Shown here: in pieces, positions 1 through 8,841 of the stretch
How positions within the stretch are numbered: position 1 is the first letter of the stretch
Layout: the number at the start of each line of letters is the position of its first letter
Assembly: GCF_008369105.1 (NCBI RefSeq)
Contig: NZ_VINQ01000008.1
Coordinates: 1-64,000 of the forward strand
Direction of reading: 5' to 3'
Source of the DNA: Aquicoccus porphyridii
GTDB taxonomy: Bacteria; Pseudomonadota; Alphaproteobacteria; Rhodobacterales; Rhodobacteraceae
DNA: 64,000 nucleotides
Position numbers and translations under genes: made by a program
The notes under the pieces: model-generated
Told to the model about the DNA's origin: nothing
What the model saw: only the letters and a program-made list of their open reading frames with translations
Database searches by the model: none

Positions 1-1793
1 GGCCGGTCGGCGAGGGCGCGGGGGAAGCCCCGGGTGTCGGGCAGGGGCGTGCCGTTCCAGAGTTGCCGTGCGAAATGGCGCGGCACCGGGGTGTCGGGGC
101 GGGGCAGGGCGAGAACGATGGTGATCTGCCGGTCGGCTCCGGCGGCGCGGGTCAGCGTCTGTGCCAGCGCGCGGGCAAAGGCGGCGTGGCGGGCCGCGGG
201 CGTGGCCGGTTCGGGGGCGTCTGTCGGGATCGCGTAGAACCCGTCGGGCATGCTGTGCCCGAACATGTCGGGGCCGGACCAGTCGAAGATGTAGCTGTTC
301 CAGGTGGCGAAGAGCACGACATGCGAAATGCCGGGTGCGCGGTCGAGCCAGTCGAGCACGCGGGCGTTGAAGGCGGGGCATTGCGTGGCGCGGGTCTGGC
401 CGGTGTTGATCAAGCCGGCCACCGGCAGGCAGCTCGACAATGTCATCTGGCGCAGGCCGTGCCCGTGCTGCCCGAGCGCGTTGCCGAGCGGTTCGGCGAG
501 CCGCGCGGCGTGGCTGTCGCCCCAGAGCAGCACGCCCGGTTCGGGATCGGCGCCGAAGGTGCAGCCGTCGTCGAGATCGGTGGTGGCGATCTCGTCGCGG
601 GTGAAGATGCAGCTGCGATAGCTGGGCGCGATGCTGTCGGACCAGGCCAGCACCGCCTGCACATGCCCGGGCAGGCGCGCGGGGTAGCCCCTGGTCACGT
701 GGCCGCCGATGACGATGACGCAGAGCGCGGCGGCCATGCCGCCCAGCGCCGCCTTGCGCGGCAGCGCGAGGCGCGCGCCCCGGCGGAAGGGTTGTTCGAT
801 GACCCGCCAGCTGAGTGCCGAGAGCGCGGTGAGCCCGGCCAGCACCACGATCAGCCCTGCCAGCGTGTCGGGCCAGCGGCCCGCCTGCTTGAGCAGGCTG
901 AACACCGGTTGATGCCAGAGGTAGAGCGAATAGCTGATCAGCCCGACAAAGCGCATCGGTGCAAGCGAGAGCAACCGCGAGATGGCCAGGTCTTCGCGCC
1001 CCGCGGCGAGGATCAGCACCGTGCCGAGCACCGCGGGCAGGGTCCATGGCCCGGGCCAGGGCGCGGCGAGCGGGGTAAGGGCCATGCCGCCGACGATGAG
1101 CGCGAGACCCAGCGCCGCCAGCGGCGCCCGGGCGGCGCCGGGCAGGCGGTGACCGCGCAAGGCGAGATAGGCCACCAGCACACCGGCAAAGAGTTCCCAA
1201 GCGCGGGTGTGCAGCAGGTAGAACGCCTGCATCCGGTATTCGGCAGAGGTGGCGAGCGCCAGCCCGAGACTGAGCCCCACGAGTGCGACGAGGCAGGTCA
1301 GGATCATCGCGGGAGACCGGCGCCAGAGCAGCACCAGCAGGAGCGGCACGAGGAGGTAGAACTGTTCCTCGACGCCAAGGCTCCAGGTGTGGATCAGCGG
1401 GTCACTCAGCGCCTCGGGGTGGAAATAGTCGATCGTCTGGAAGAACCAGATATTCGACAATGACAGCAGCGCGGTGAAGGCGGCGCCGCCCATGTATCGG
1501 TAATCATGCGGCATCATCACGAACCAGCCCGCGATCATCGTGACCAGCAGCACGGTGACGAGCGCCGGGTAGATGCGGCGCAGGCGGCGCTTGTAGAAGC
1601 CGCCAAAGGTGAACTGTCCGTTGGCGAGATCCTCGAAGATGTGACCGCCGATCAGGTAGCCCGAGATGACGAAGAATACATCGACCCCGGCAAAGCCGCC
1701 GGGCAGGAGGCCGAGTCCGGCATGGTCGATCACCACGCCGAGAATGGCGATGGCGCGCAACCCGTCGATGTCGCTTCTGTAGGCGCGCGTCAT
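1..1793 (-). CDS. Acyltransferase 3 / SGNH-domain O-acyltransferase (partial, C-terminus off the window)
   Basis: Membrane O-acyltransferase of the OafA/YrhL type, expected to add acetyl or other acyl groups to surface polysaccharide or LPS at the inner membrane. The start at 1793 opens with the family hallmark YRSDIDGLRAIAILGVV, followed by the VFFVISGYLIGG motif and about ten hydrophobic helices. The C-terminal part is a periplasmic SGNH esterase-like domain with the block WGDSHAARL near 520–545, where Ser and His are expected catalytic residues. The gene runs through base 1, so at least 597 codons are present and the final SGNH block (Asp-x-x-His) is probably just outside. It is divergent from proS across a 177-bp gap. 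Substrate unknown. Confidence 0.88.
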   Translation of the reverse strand, partial: MTRAYRSDIDGLRAIAILGVVIDHAGLGLLPGGFAGVDVFFVISGYLIGGHIFEDLANGQFTFGGFYKRRLRRIYPALVTVLLVTMIAGWFVMMPHDYRYMGGAAFTALLSLSNIWFFQTIDYFHPEALSDPLIHTWSLGVEEQFYLLVPLLLVLLWRRSPAMILTCLVALVGLSLGLALATSAEYRMQAFYLLHTRAWELFAGVLVAYLALRGHRLPGAARAPLAALGLALIVGGMALTPLAAPWPGPWTLPAVLGTVLILAAGREDLAISRLLSLAPMRFVGLISYSLYLWHQPVFSLLKQAGRWPDTLAGLIVVLAGLTALSALSWRVIEQPFRRGARLALPRKAALGGMAAALCVIVIGGHVTRGYPARLPGHVQAVLAWSDSIAPSYRSCIFTRDEIATTDLDDGCTFGADPEPGVLLWGDSHAARLAEPLGNALGQHGHGLRQMTLSSCLPVAGLINTGQTRATQCPAFNARVLDWLDRAPGISHVVLFATWNSYIFDWSGPDMFGHSMPDGFYAIPTDAPEPATPAARHAAFARALAQTLTRAAGADRQITIVLALPRPDTPVPRHFARQLWNGTPLPDTRGFPRALADR

Positions 1794-1970
1794 GTCTGCC
1801 CTGTTCCTGCCCCGTCCACGCCAGGCCCGGATCGGGTTATAGCAGAGCGCGGGCCGGGTGCAATCGCGCTGCGCGCGGCCATGGCTTCGCACCTTGTCAT
1901 GCTGCCTTGTTTGAGCTAGCCCATGCGCTCAGTTGCACCCGAACCCGCACCCATTCAGGATCTGACCGAC

Positions 1971-3323
1971 ATGCGCCTTTCGAGATATTTCCTTCCCGTG
2001 CTGAAAGAAAACCCCGCCGAGGCGCAGATTGTCAGCCACCGGCTGATGTTGCGCGCCGGGATGATCAAGCAATCGGCGGCGGGGATCTATTCGTGGTTGC
2101 CGCTGGGCTTCAAGGTGCTGCGCAAGATCGAGAATATCGTCCACGAGGAGCAGGCGCGCGCCGGGCATATCCCGATCCAGATGCCGATCCTGCAATCGGC
2201 CGACCTGTGGCGCGAGAGCGGGCGCTATGATGATTACGGCGAAGAGATGCTGCGCATGAAGGACCGGCACGGGCGTGACCTGCTTTACACGCCCACGGCC
2301 GAGGAACTGGTGACGGATATTTTCCGCGCCCATGTCGGCAGCTATCGCGACCTGCCGCTGACGCTCTACCAGATCCAGTGGAAGTTCCGCGACGAGATCC
2401 GCCCGCGTTTCGGCGTGATGCGGGGGCGCGAGTTTCTGATGAAGGACGGCTATAATTTCGACCTCACCAAGGAGGACGCGCTGCATGCCTATAACCGTCA
2501 CCTGGTGAGCTATCTGCGCACCTATGAGCGGATGGGGTTGCAGGCGATCCCGATGCGGGCGGATTCGGGGCCGATCGGGGGCGACAACACGCATGAATTC
2601 CTCGTGCTGGCCGAAACGGGCGAGTCCGAGGTTTTCTATGACAGCGCGGTGACGGATATCCGCCTTGGGTCGCGCGAGATCGACTATGACAGCGTCGATG
2701 AGTGCCGCGCGGTGATGGAGGAATTTACCGCGCTTTACGCCCGCACCGACGAGACCCACGACAAGGCGAAATTCGCCGAGGTGCCCGAAGAGCGGCGCCG
2801 GGTGGCGCGCGGCATCGAGGTGGGGCAGATCTTCTATTTCGGGACCAAGTATTCCGAGCCGATGGGCGCCACCGTGCAGGGGCCGGATGGCAAGCCGGTG
2901 CCGGTGCATATGGGCAGCCATGGCATTGGCGTGAGCCGCCTGCTGGGCGCGATCATCGAGGCAAGCCACGACGAGCGTGGCATCATCTGGCCCGAGGGGG
3001 TCACGCCGTTCCATGCCGGGGTGGTCAACCTCAAGGTCGGCGATGCCGAGGCGGATGCAGCAAGCGAGGCGATCTGTGCCGCGATGGCGGCGGCGGGGCT
3101 TGAACCGCTTTATGACGATACCGACGAGCGGGCGGGGGCGAAATTCGCCACGCAGGACCTGATCGGTCTGCCCTGGCGGATCACCGTGGGGCCACGCGGC
3201 CTCAAGAACGGGGTGGTGGAGCTGACCAGCCGCCGGACCGGCGAGAGCGAGGAATTGCCGCCGGAAGAGGCGGTGAAGAAGCTGGCCCGTATCTATGAAG
3301 GGCACTTGGTGCGCGGGATTTGA
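1971..3323 (+). CDS. proS: Prolyl-tRNA synthetase, short alphaproteobacterial/mitochondrial type
   Basis: Class II aminoacyl-tRNA synthetase that charges tRNA-Pro in the cytoplasm. The start at 1971 ([15 protein letters not shown]) is preferred over an in-frame ATG at 1923 because AGGA lies about 10 nt upstream and homologues begin with this peptide. At 450 aa it is the short form: class II motif 1–3 blocks are visible ([47 protein letters not shown] split over motif 2; [14 protein letters not shown] for motif 3). The roughly 180-aa INS editing domain of E. coli-type enzymes is absent, as is usual in alphaproteobacteria. The anticodon-binding domain occupies about residues 350–440. Confidence 0.96.
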   Translation: MRLSRYFLPVLKENPAEAQIVSHRLMLRAGMIKQSAAGIYSWLPLGFKVLRKIENIVHEEQARAGHIPIQMPILQSADLWRESGRYDDYGEEMLRMKDRHGRDLLYTPTAEELVTDIFRAHVGSYRDLPLTLYQIQWKFRDEIRPRFGVMRGREFLMKDGYNFDLTKEDALHAYNRHLVSYLRTYERMGLQAIPMRADSGPIGGDNTHEFLVLAETGESEVFYDSAVTDIRLGSREIDYDSVDECRAVMEEFTALYARTDETHDKAKFAEVPEERRRVARGIEVGQIFYFGTKYSEPMGATVQGPDGKPVPVHMGSHGIGVSRLLGAIIEASHDERGIIWPEGVTPFHAGVVNLKVGDAEADAASEAICAAMAAAGLEPLYDDTDERAGAKFATQDLIGLPWRITVGPRGLKNGVVELTSRRTGESEELPPEEAVKKLARIYEGHLVRGI

Positions 3324-3528
3324 GTGGCGCGGCGATCCGCCCTTGAGCGTCGGTGGTTGGTAGATGCCCCGTGACGGTCGGGGCGTGTCGTGCGAGTCCG
3401 GGCACAGGGTGTTGTGCGGGGACCGGATGACGGGTTTTCGAGTAAAGCCTTTCGGGGCGCGGTTCGGTCAGGTGCGCGTGACAGGATCGAGATTTGCGCG
3501 AAAACCGGAGAAATACTAGGCTCGCCAA

Positions 3529-4047
3529 ATGACCGTAACCCTTTATGACCTCAGCGTGCCGACATTCCTGCAGACCACGCGGGCGGTTGGCGATGTCCTC
3601 GACAAGGCGCGCGCCCATTGTGCAGGGAAACGGGCCGACCCCGACGATTTCGTGAATGCGAGTCTTCATGACGACATGGCGCCCTTCCACTTCCAGATCG
3701 AGTGTGTCACGCACCATTCGGTGTCGGCGCTGGAGGCGGTCAGGACCGGTGTCTTCGATCCGCCGGCACTTGTCGGAGAGATGCCCTTTGCCGAATTGCG
3801 CGGCATGATTGCGCAGGCGGAGAAAACGCTGGCGGCGTATGATCGCGAAGAGGTGAACGGATGGTCGGGGAAAGATCTGGATCTTCGCATCGGGCCGCGA
3901 GACCTCGCCTTCACATCGGAGACCTTCCTGTTGTCGTTTGCGCTGCCCAACTTTTATTTCCATGCTGTCACCGCATACGACATCCTGCGGGTGCGGGGTG
4001 TTCCGATCGGGAAGCGCGATTACGAAGGCCGGCTGCGCACGCGGTAG
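3529..4047 (+). CDS. DUF1993 family protein
   Basis: A 172-aa soluble protein that matches the DUF1993 pattern from its opening YDLSVPTFLQTTRAVGDVLD and the later NFYFHAVTAYDILR, which includes the conserved helical His region. The family adopts a DinB-like four-helix fold in known structures, but no reaction is established. No signal peptide or membrane segment is seen. It stands alone between proS and the DUF2937 gene. The preceding 205-bp gap holds no gene I can support. Function unknown; family assignment fairly sure. Confidence 0.8.
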   Translation: MTVTLYDLSVPTFLQTTRAVGDVLDKARAHCAGKRADPDDFVNASLHDDMAPFHFQIECVTHHSVSALEAVRTGVFDPPALVGEMPFAELRGMIAQAEKTLAAYDREEVNGWSGKDLDLRIGPRDLAFTSETFLLSFALPNFYFHAVTAYDILRVRGVPIGKRDYEGRLRTR

Positions 4048-4196
4048 ACCCGGCGTTTCGACCGCCCTTGCGCTCCGGTTCCATGACATCCGTTGACACA
4101 TGGCGCGGGCTTCCGGCGTGGGCAGCACCGGGTTCGCGCGGCTTTTCCAAACCGGGCGCGATCTGCTAGACTGCCGGAAAACAAGAGGCAGGGCAG

Positions 4197-4712
4197 ATGT
4201 TTCTGAGGGTGCTCACTTTGGCCGGGGGGCTGACCGGGGCGGCGGGGTTGTCGCAGTTTCCCGAGTTTTCGCAACAATATGTCCAGCGTCTGGGTGGCGC
4301 GGTGGACGAGCTTTCGCGCTTTGTCGATGAGTTCGACGCGGATGCGGCGGGGCTGGGTCTGAGCCGTGCGGCGGCGCTGGCCGATCTGGAGGCGGGCGGC
4401 GCGATGGGGGCGGCGCGGGCCGACACGATGGGGCGCGTGATCGCCCGGCATGCGCGGCTCTCGGAGGATTTGCAGGTGTTGGAGGCGGCGGGGCCGTTCA
4501 CGCGGTTGCACCGCGTCGGGCATCTGGGGGACGCCGAGATCGCCGCGAAGGTCTGGCAGGCGTATCGACCGGCACTGCCGCTGACCTTCGAGGGCGTGGT
4601 TTTCGCGGGTGCGGGGTTCCTTGGCGGCCTGGCGGCTGTCGGCGGGTTGGGCGGGATTGTGCGGCGCCTTGCGGGGCGGCGGAAAGCGGCAAGTGCGGCG
4701 CGGGCCGCTTGA
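4197..4712 (+). CDS. DUF2937 family membrane-associated protein
   Basis: A 171-aa protein with an N-terminal hydrophobic segment (LRVLTLAGGLTGAAGLSQFPEF), a central acidic/helical part (YVQRLGGAVDELSRFVDEF) that may form a coiled coil, and a C-terminal transmembrane stretch (GVVFAGAGFLGGLAAVGGLGGIV) ending in a basic tail. This matches DUF2937, a proteobacterial family of unknown role. The SD GAGGCAGGG precedes the ATG. It lies 52 bp upstream of the Lol permease gene in the same direction, so co-transcription is likely. Homology supports a small inner-membrane protein; anything more would be a guess. Confidence 0.75.
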   Translation: MFLRVLTLAGGLTGAAGLSQFPEFSQQYVQRLGGAVDELSRFVDEFDADAAGLGLSRAAALADLEAGGAMGAARADTMGRVIARHARLSEDLQVLEAAGPFTRLHRVGHLGDAEIAAKVWQAYRPALPLTFEGVVFAGAGFLGGLAAVGGLGGIVRRLAGRRKAASAARAA

Positions 4713-4764
4713 CCTGATCCGCACCGCGGCGCAGATTGCGCGCAACCAGATCCCGGGAGCAGAC

Positions 4765-6057
4765 ATGGCAGGCACCACCCCCCCTTTTGCGCGGTTCGAG
4801 TTCATGATTGCGTGGCGATACCTGCGGGCGCGACGCGCCGAGGGCGGGGTCAGCGTGATGACGTGGATCAGCCTGATCGGGATCACGCTGGCGGTGATGG
4901 CGCTGATCGCGACGCTGGCGGTGCGCTCGGGCTTTCGCGCCGAATTCGTCGATACCATTCTGGGCGCCAACGCCCATGTGACGATCTATAACGCGGCGCA
5001 GGTCGACGGGGCCGGGCGGATCGACCGGAGCATCGCGAATTACGAGGACATGGCCGAGCGGGTGCGCGCGGTGCCGGGGGTGATCCGGGCCGCGCCGCTG
5101 ATCAAGGGGCAGGTGATGGCCAGCGCGGGCGGGCGCAATGCGGGGGTCGAGGTGTTCGGGATCAGTGCCGGGAACCTTGAAACCATCCCGCGCATCGTCG
5201 ATCCGCAGGAGGCGGAGGGCGATATCGCGCTGTTCGGTGGTGACGCGGCCATCGCCATCGGCTCGGGCGTGGCGCGCGAGTTGGGCGTGGTGGCGGGCGA
5301 TCGGATCAAGATCATTTCGCCCGACGGGGTCAAGACCGCCTTTGGCACCAGCCCGCGGGTCAAAGCCTATGAGGTGGTTTATGTGTTCACCGCCGGGCGT
5401 TACGACATCGACCGCACCCGGGTCTACATGCCGTTTGACGAGGCGCAGTCGTATTTCAACCGCGAGGGTGTGGCCGATGAACTCGAGGTCATGGTGCGCG
5501 AGCCCGAGCGGATCGACGCGATGAGCGTGGCGCTTCTGGAGGCGGCGGGTGAGCGGGCGTTGCTGTGGACGTGGCGCGATGCGAGCGGGTCGTTCCTGCG
5601 CGCGCTTGATATCGAGGATAACGTGATGTTCGTGATCCTGTCGATCCTTGTGCTGATCGCGGCGATGAACATCACCAGCGGGTTGATCATGCTGGTCAAG
5701 AACAAGGGGCGCGATATCGGTATCCTGCGCACCATGGGGTTGACCGAGGGGGCGGTTCTCCGGGTGTTTTTCCTCTGTGGCGCCTTTACCGGCATTATCG
5801 GCACGGCGATGGGTGTGCTTCTGGGCTGCCTGTTCGCGATCTATATCGACCCGATCTTTGGCATCGTGAACGCGCTGTCGGGTGGGGGTGTGTGGGACCC
5901 GTCGGTGCGCGGGATCTCGTTCCTGCCCGCGAAACTGCAACTGGGCGACGTGCTGAGCGCGGTGGGGTTGAGCCTTGGGCTGTCGTTCATCGTGACGATC
6001 TTTCCGGCGCGGCGGGCGGCGCGGATGAACCCGGTGGAGGCGTTGCGCTATGAGTGA
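4765..6057 (+). CDS. lolC: Lipoprotein-releasing ABC transporter permease (LolC/LolE family)
   Basis: Inner-membrane permease of the Lol system, which extracts outer-membrane lipoproteins and hands them to LolA. At 430 aa it has the classic layout: an N-terminal cytoplasmic stub [23 protein letters not shown]1 at about 30–55, a periplasmic MacB-like domain at about 55–275, then three C-terminal TM segments and the end [17 protein letters not shown]. The start at 4765 was chosen because homologues begin just before [10 protein letters not shown]. The stop overlaps the lolD start by 8 nt, indicating translational coupling. There is only one permease gene here, consistent with a homodimeric LolF-like arrangement in alphaproteobacteria. 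Confidence 0.93.
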   Translation: MAGTTPPFARFEFMIAWRYLRARRAEGGVSVMTWISLIGITLAVMALIATLAVRSGFRAEFVDTILGANAHVTIYNAAQVDGAGRIDRSIANYEDMAERVRAVPGVIRAAPLIKGQVMASAGGRNAGVEVFGISAGNLETIPRIVDPQEAEGDIALFGGDAAIAIGSGVARELGVVAGDRIKIISPDGVKTAFGTSPRVKAYEVVYVFTAGRYDIDRTRVYMPFDEAQSYFNREGVADELEVMVREPERIDAMSVALLEAAGERALLWTWRDASGSFLRALDIEDNVMFVILSILVLIAAMNITSGLIMLVKNKGRDIGILRTMGLTEGAVLRVFFLCGAFTGIIGTAMGVLLGCLFAIYIDPIFGIVNALSGGGVWDPSVRGISFLPAKLQLGDVLSAVGLSLGLSFIVTIFPARRAARMNPVEALRYE

Positions 6058-6733
6058 TGTGGTGCTGGAGCTGCAAGGGGTCGAGAAGACCTATAACCGG
6101 GGGCGGCCCAATGCGGTCGAGGTGTTGTCGGGTGCCGATCTGGCGGTGCGCGCGGGCGAGATGGTGGCGCTGGTGGCGCCGTCGGGGGCGGGCAAATCGA
6201 CGCTCTTGCATATTGCCGGGCTTCTCGACGTGGCCGATGCGGGGTCGGTGCGGATCGGCGGGCGCGAGATGGTGGGCCTGTCGGATCGGCGGCGCACGGC
6301 GGTGCGGCGCCGGGAGGTCGGGTTCGTCTACCAGTTTCATCACCTCTTGCCCGAGTTCAGTGCGCTGGAAAACGTGATGCTGCCGCAACTGGCCAATGGC
6401 ACCGGGCGGGCCAATGCGATGACCCGGGCCGGTGATCTGTTGTCGCGGGTGGGGGTGGGCGCGCGCGCCGATCATCGGCCGGCGGCGATGTCGGGGGGCG
6501 AGCAGCAACGGGTGGCGTTTTGCCGGGCGCTGGCGAACGAGCCGCGCCTGCTTCTGGCGGACGAGCCGACCGGCAATCTTGACCCGGCGACGTCGGACAG
6601 GGTGTTCGAGACGTTGATCGAACTGGCCCGCGATACCGGGCTTTCGGCGGTGATCGCGACGCATAACATGGCGCTGGCGGCGCGGATGGACCGGGTGCTG
6701 CGGCTTGAGAACGGGGGGCTTGTGGCGGCGTGA
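6050..6733 (+). CDS. lolD: Lipoprotein-releasing ABC transporter ATP-binding protein
   Basis: ATPase subunit that energises the LolC/E-type permease encoded immediately upstream. The 227-aa protein carries Walker A (APSGAGKST, around residue 45), the Q-loop ([16 protein letters not shown]), the ABC signature [15 protein letters not shown] and Walker B ([12 protein letters not shown]) followed by the H-switch (ATHN). PEFSALENV is typical of the LolD subfamily. The gene starts inside the last codons of the permease gene (8-nt overlap). Confidence 0.95.
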   Translation: MSDVVLELQGVEKTYNRGRPNAVEVLSGADLAVRAGEMVALVAPSGAGKSTLLHIAGLLDVADAGSVRIGGREMVGLSDRRRTAVRRREVGFVYQFHHLLPEFSALENVMLPQLANGTGRANAMTRAGDLLSRVGVGARADHRPAAMSGGEQQRVAFCRALANEPRLLLADEPTGNLDPATSDRVFETLIELARDTGLSAVIATHNMALAARMDRVLRLENGGLVAA

Positions 6734-6748
6734 GCCGGGGTCGGGGCG

Positions 6749-7192
6749 TCAGACCTGCTGGGTCAGCCAGACGCCCGCCGCCATCAGAGCGATCCCGCCC
6801 GCCCGGGCCAGCGACAGCGGGCTGAGCTGTGCGCCGAAGAGGCCGAAATGGTCGATCGCGGCGGCGCTGATCAACTGGCCCAGGAGCACGAAGAACACCG
6901 CGTTGCCGACCCCGAAGCGTGGCGCGACGAAGGTGATCGAGAGAATGTAGAAGGCGACCAGGAGCCCGGCCAGAAACAGGTGCCGGGGCGCCTGCGGGGC
7001 CTTGAGGATCGGGGCGGGGCCGGTCAGGAACAGCACGACAATCCCGGCGCAGAGTGCCACCACGAAGAGGATCACCCCGGCGGCGAAGGGGCTTCCCAGG
7101 CGCTGGCCCAGCTGGGCGTTGAGCGCGGCCAGAACGGGAATGCCGATCCCGGCGGCGAGCATCACGGCGGCGTAGGCGGACGTAGGGGTCAT
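6749..7192 (-). CDS. DMT-superfamily membrane protein (DUF606/YdcZ type)
   Basis: A 147-aa inner-membrane protein with five hydrophobic helices, resembling the DUF606/YdcZ half-size members of the drug/metabolite transporter superfamily (opening AAGIGIPVLAALNAQLGQRLG; later FVAPRFGVGNAVFFVLLGQLISAAAIDHFGLFG). The ATG at 7192 is preferred over an upstream GTG at 7210 because AGGAA lies just ahead of it, within the end of the preceding thioesterase gene. The two genes overlap across the stop region and are probably one transcript. Transport substrate unknown. Confidence 0.8.
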   Translation of the reverse strand: MTPTSAYAAVMLAAGIGIPVLAALNAQLGQRLGSPFAAGVILFVVALCAGIVVLFLTGPAPILKAPQAPRHLFLAGLLVAFYILSITFVAPRFGVGNAVFFVLLGQLISAAAIDHFGLFGAQLSPLSLARAGGIALMAAGVWLTQQV

Positions 7193-7206
7193 GGGCGGGT
7201 TCCTGA

Positions 7207-7617
7207 TCACGGCACGAAGAACGTGGCGGTGGCGGTGGCCACGGGTTTTTCCGAAGGCTCGGCGATCAACGTGGCGCGGGTGAAGATCAGCGCCTTTCCG
7301 GCGCGCACCACCTCGGCCTCGCAGCGGATCGCGTCGCCTGTGGCGGGGCGCAGGAACTGGGTGTCGAGCGTGGTGGTGGCGACCGGGTGAAACCGGTTCA
7401 TGTGCCCGATACAGGCGAACACCATCGCGGTGTCGGCCATCGCCGCCAGCGACTGCCCACAGACGATGCCGCCCACCCGTTCGAGATGTTCGGCTACCGG
7501 CATGGTGAGCGTGGCGCCGGTGGGCCCGATCTCGGTGATGCTGAGATCAAGGGCCTGGACCCATGGCGCAAAGCCCTCTTTCAGAAGCGCCTGCGCGGCG
7601 TCGGTCGTTACGGTCAT
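7207..7617 (-). CDS. PaaI-type hotdog-fold thioesterase
   Basis: A 136-aa hotdog-fold protein expected to hydrolyse acyl-CoA or aryl-CoA thioesters. The family pattern is seen in VGGIVCGQSLAAMADTAMVFAC (the HGG/GG-loop and central helix that hold the active site; the usual HGG is VGG here) and in the closing strand pattern RATLIAEPSEKPVATATATFF. The start at 7617 has GGAG upstream; a longer reading to 7692 lacks family homology. It is transcribed with the downstream DUF606 gene and diverges from the cytochrome genes. Substrate not deducible. Confidence 0.82.
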   Translation of the reverse strand: MTVTTDAAQALLKEGFAPWVQALDLSITEIGPTGATLTMPVAEHLERVGGIVCGQSLAAMADTAMVFACIGHMNRFHPVATTTLDTQFLRPATGDAIRCEAEVVRAGKALIFTRATLIAEPSEKPVATATATFFVP

Positions 7618-7828
7618 GGTATGTGGCTCCGTCCCTGCCTCGTGTTTCGGCTGCGTTGTTCGGCGCATCCGCTTTGGCGCGGAGTTTGGCACGGCTCTTG
7701 GCGGTGTTCCAGCCCTGACAGGGATGAAACGCAGATCGCTTGCGACATGATCCGTGTCAAAGTCGCGCCCGTGTCACGTGATAGGATGGTCGGTGACGGG
7801 GCCGGATACATTATCGGAGGATCGACCG

Positions 7829-8254
7829 GTGCGGACATCAGGGATTTCAAGGCAGGCCGGGGCGCTGGCCCTGTGCGTGGCCATGCTCGGCACCGTGGCG
7901 GCGGGGCAGGATGCCGCCGAGGGAGGGCTGCTTTACGAGCGTCATTGCGCCACCTGTCACGGGGTGAGCGGCGAAGGGAGGGGGCCGATGGCGGGGGTTC
8001 TGGTGATCCAGCCCACCGACCTCACCACCCTTGCGGCGCGCGCGGGCGGTGCTTTCCCGGTCTTGCGGGTGATCCGGCGGATTGACGGGCGTGACCCGCT
8101 GGTCGCCCACGGAAGCCCGATGCCGGTCTATGGCGATTTCTTCGAAGGCGATGATACCACGCTTGAAACGGTGAGCGGGCAGAGGGTCATGACCAGTCGT
8201 GCGATTGCCGATCTGGTGAGTTTCTTGCAAACTATGCAAACGGTGCAGGAATAG
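7829..8254 (+). CDS. Small c-type cytochrome (periplasmic, single haem)
   Basis: A 141-aa secreted class I cytochrome c. GTG at 7829 is chosen because GGAGG sits 8 nt upstream and the resulting N-terminus is a good signal peptide (SRQAGALALCVAMLGTVAAG, cleavage near AAG-QDA). The haem site is CATCH, with methionines in GSPMPVYGDFF as possible sixth ligands. It acts as an electron carrier in the periplasm; the partner is unknown. It lies 27 bp upstream of a second, similar cytochrome gene, and the two probably form one unit. Confidence 0.88.
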   Translation: MRTSGISRQAGALALCVAMLGTVAAGQDAAEGGLLYERHCATCHGVSGEGRGPMAGVLVIQPTDLTTLAARAGGAFPVLRVIRRIDGRDPLVAHGSPMPVYGDFFEGDDTTLETVSGQRVMTSRAIADLVSFLQTMQTVQE

Positions 8255-8281
8255 CGGCCGGACGGGCCGGGAAAGGACGAT

Positions 8282-8707
8282 ATGCGGGCGACGTTTAGGA
8301 TGATTTCAGTGGCCGGGCTGGCCGGGCTCCTGGTGGCTTGTGCCGCTCAGGAGATGCCCGAAGCGTCAGAAGGTGCCGCGCTTTATGTCGAGAATTGCGC
8401 GATGTGCCACGGGGCGGCCGGGCGTGGGAACGGTGAATTGGCGCGCGAGATCCGCGCGGAGAGCGGGCGCGCGCCCGTCGATCTGACGATGATCGCGCGG
8501 TCCAACGGGGGCGATTTCCCGCGTGCACAGGTTCTTTCTTACATCGACGGATACACGCGCGGGCGGCTACCGGGGCAGGACATGCCCGAGTTCGGCCTGC
8601 TTCTGGAGGGGCCGACCGTTCCGCTGGATACGGGCGACGGGGTTCTGTCGCCGGTGCCGCGCCCGCTGGCGGCATTGATGGTCTACCTGGAGAGCATCCA
8701 GCGCTGA
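8282..8707 (+). CDS. c-type cytochrome lipoprotein
   Basis: A 141-aa cytochrome c with a lipoprotein signal (GLAGLLVACAAQ, lipobox LVAC with the lipidated Cys at about residue 20) and one haem motif CAMCH. MPEFG toward the C-terminus offers a possible axial Met. It resembles the protein encoded just upstream in size and layout (haem site near the N-terminus, conserved GDFPR/IDGYTRG and MPEFG regions), so the two are probably a duplicated pair with one soluble and one membrane-anchored. No oxidase genes are nearby. Followed by a strong convergent-type hairpin. Confidence 0.87.
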   Translation: MRATFRMISVAGLAGLLVACAAQEMPEASEGAALYVENCAMCHGAAGRGNGELAREIRAESGRAPVDLTMIARSNGGDFPRAQVLSYIDGYTRGRLPGQDMPEFGLLLEGPTVPLDTGDGVLSPVPRPLAALMVYLESIQR

Positions 8708-8741
8708 AGGCCGGAACGGCGGGCACGCTTTGATGGTCCAG

Positions 8742-8816
8742 ATTTGAGTATTTTTTCCAAGAAAGAGCGGGGGTGGGTATGTTGGCCCCGCTCTCTTTCT
8801 TGGTCCAAATACTCAT
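8742..8816. terminator. Long inverted repeat between convergent genes, likely bidirectional terminator
   Basis: Two arms of about 30 nt, each containing GAGTATTT and CCAAGAAAGAG followed by CGGGG (right arm in reverse complement, with a 2-nt bulge), flank a 12-nt loop. T-runs and A/T-rich edges on both sides suit termination of the cytochrome operon (+) and of the flavoprotein gene (−). The AGTATTT…CCAAGAAAGA type is a recurrent intergenic hairpin in roseobacter genomes (recalled knowledge, not searched). Confidence 0.7.
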
Positions 8817-8841
8817 TTGTCTGGCAGTGGCACCTGCGCGG

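Noticed and set aside
1506-1919. A plus-strand frame upstream of proS
   Set aside because: It lies opposite the acyltransferase N-terminus and promoter; no signature.
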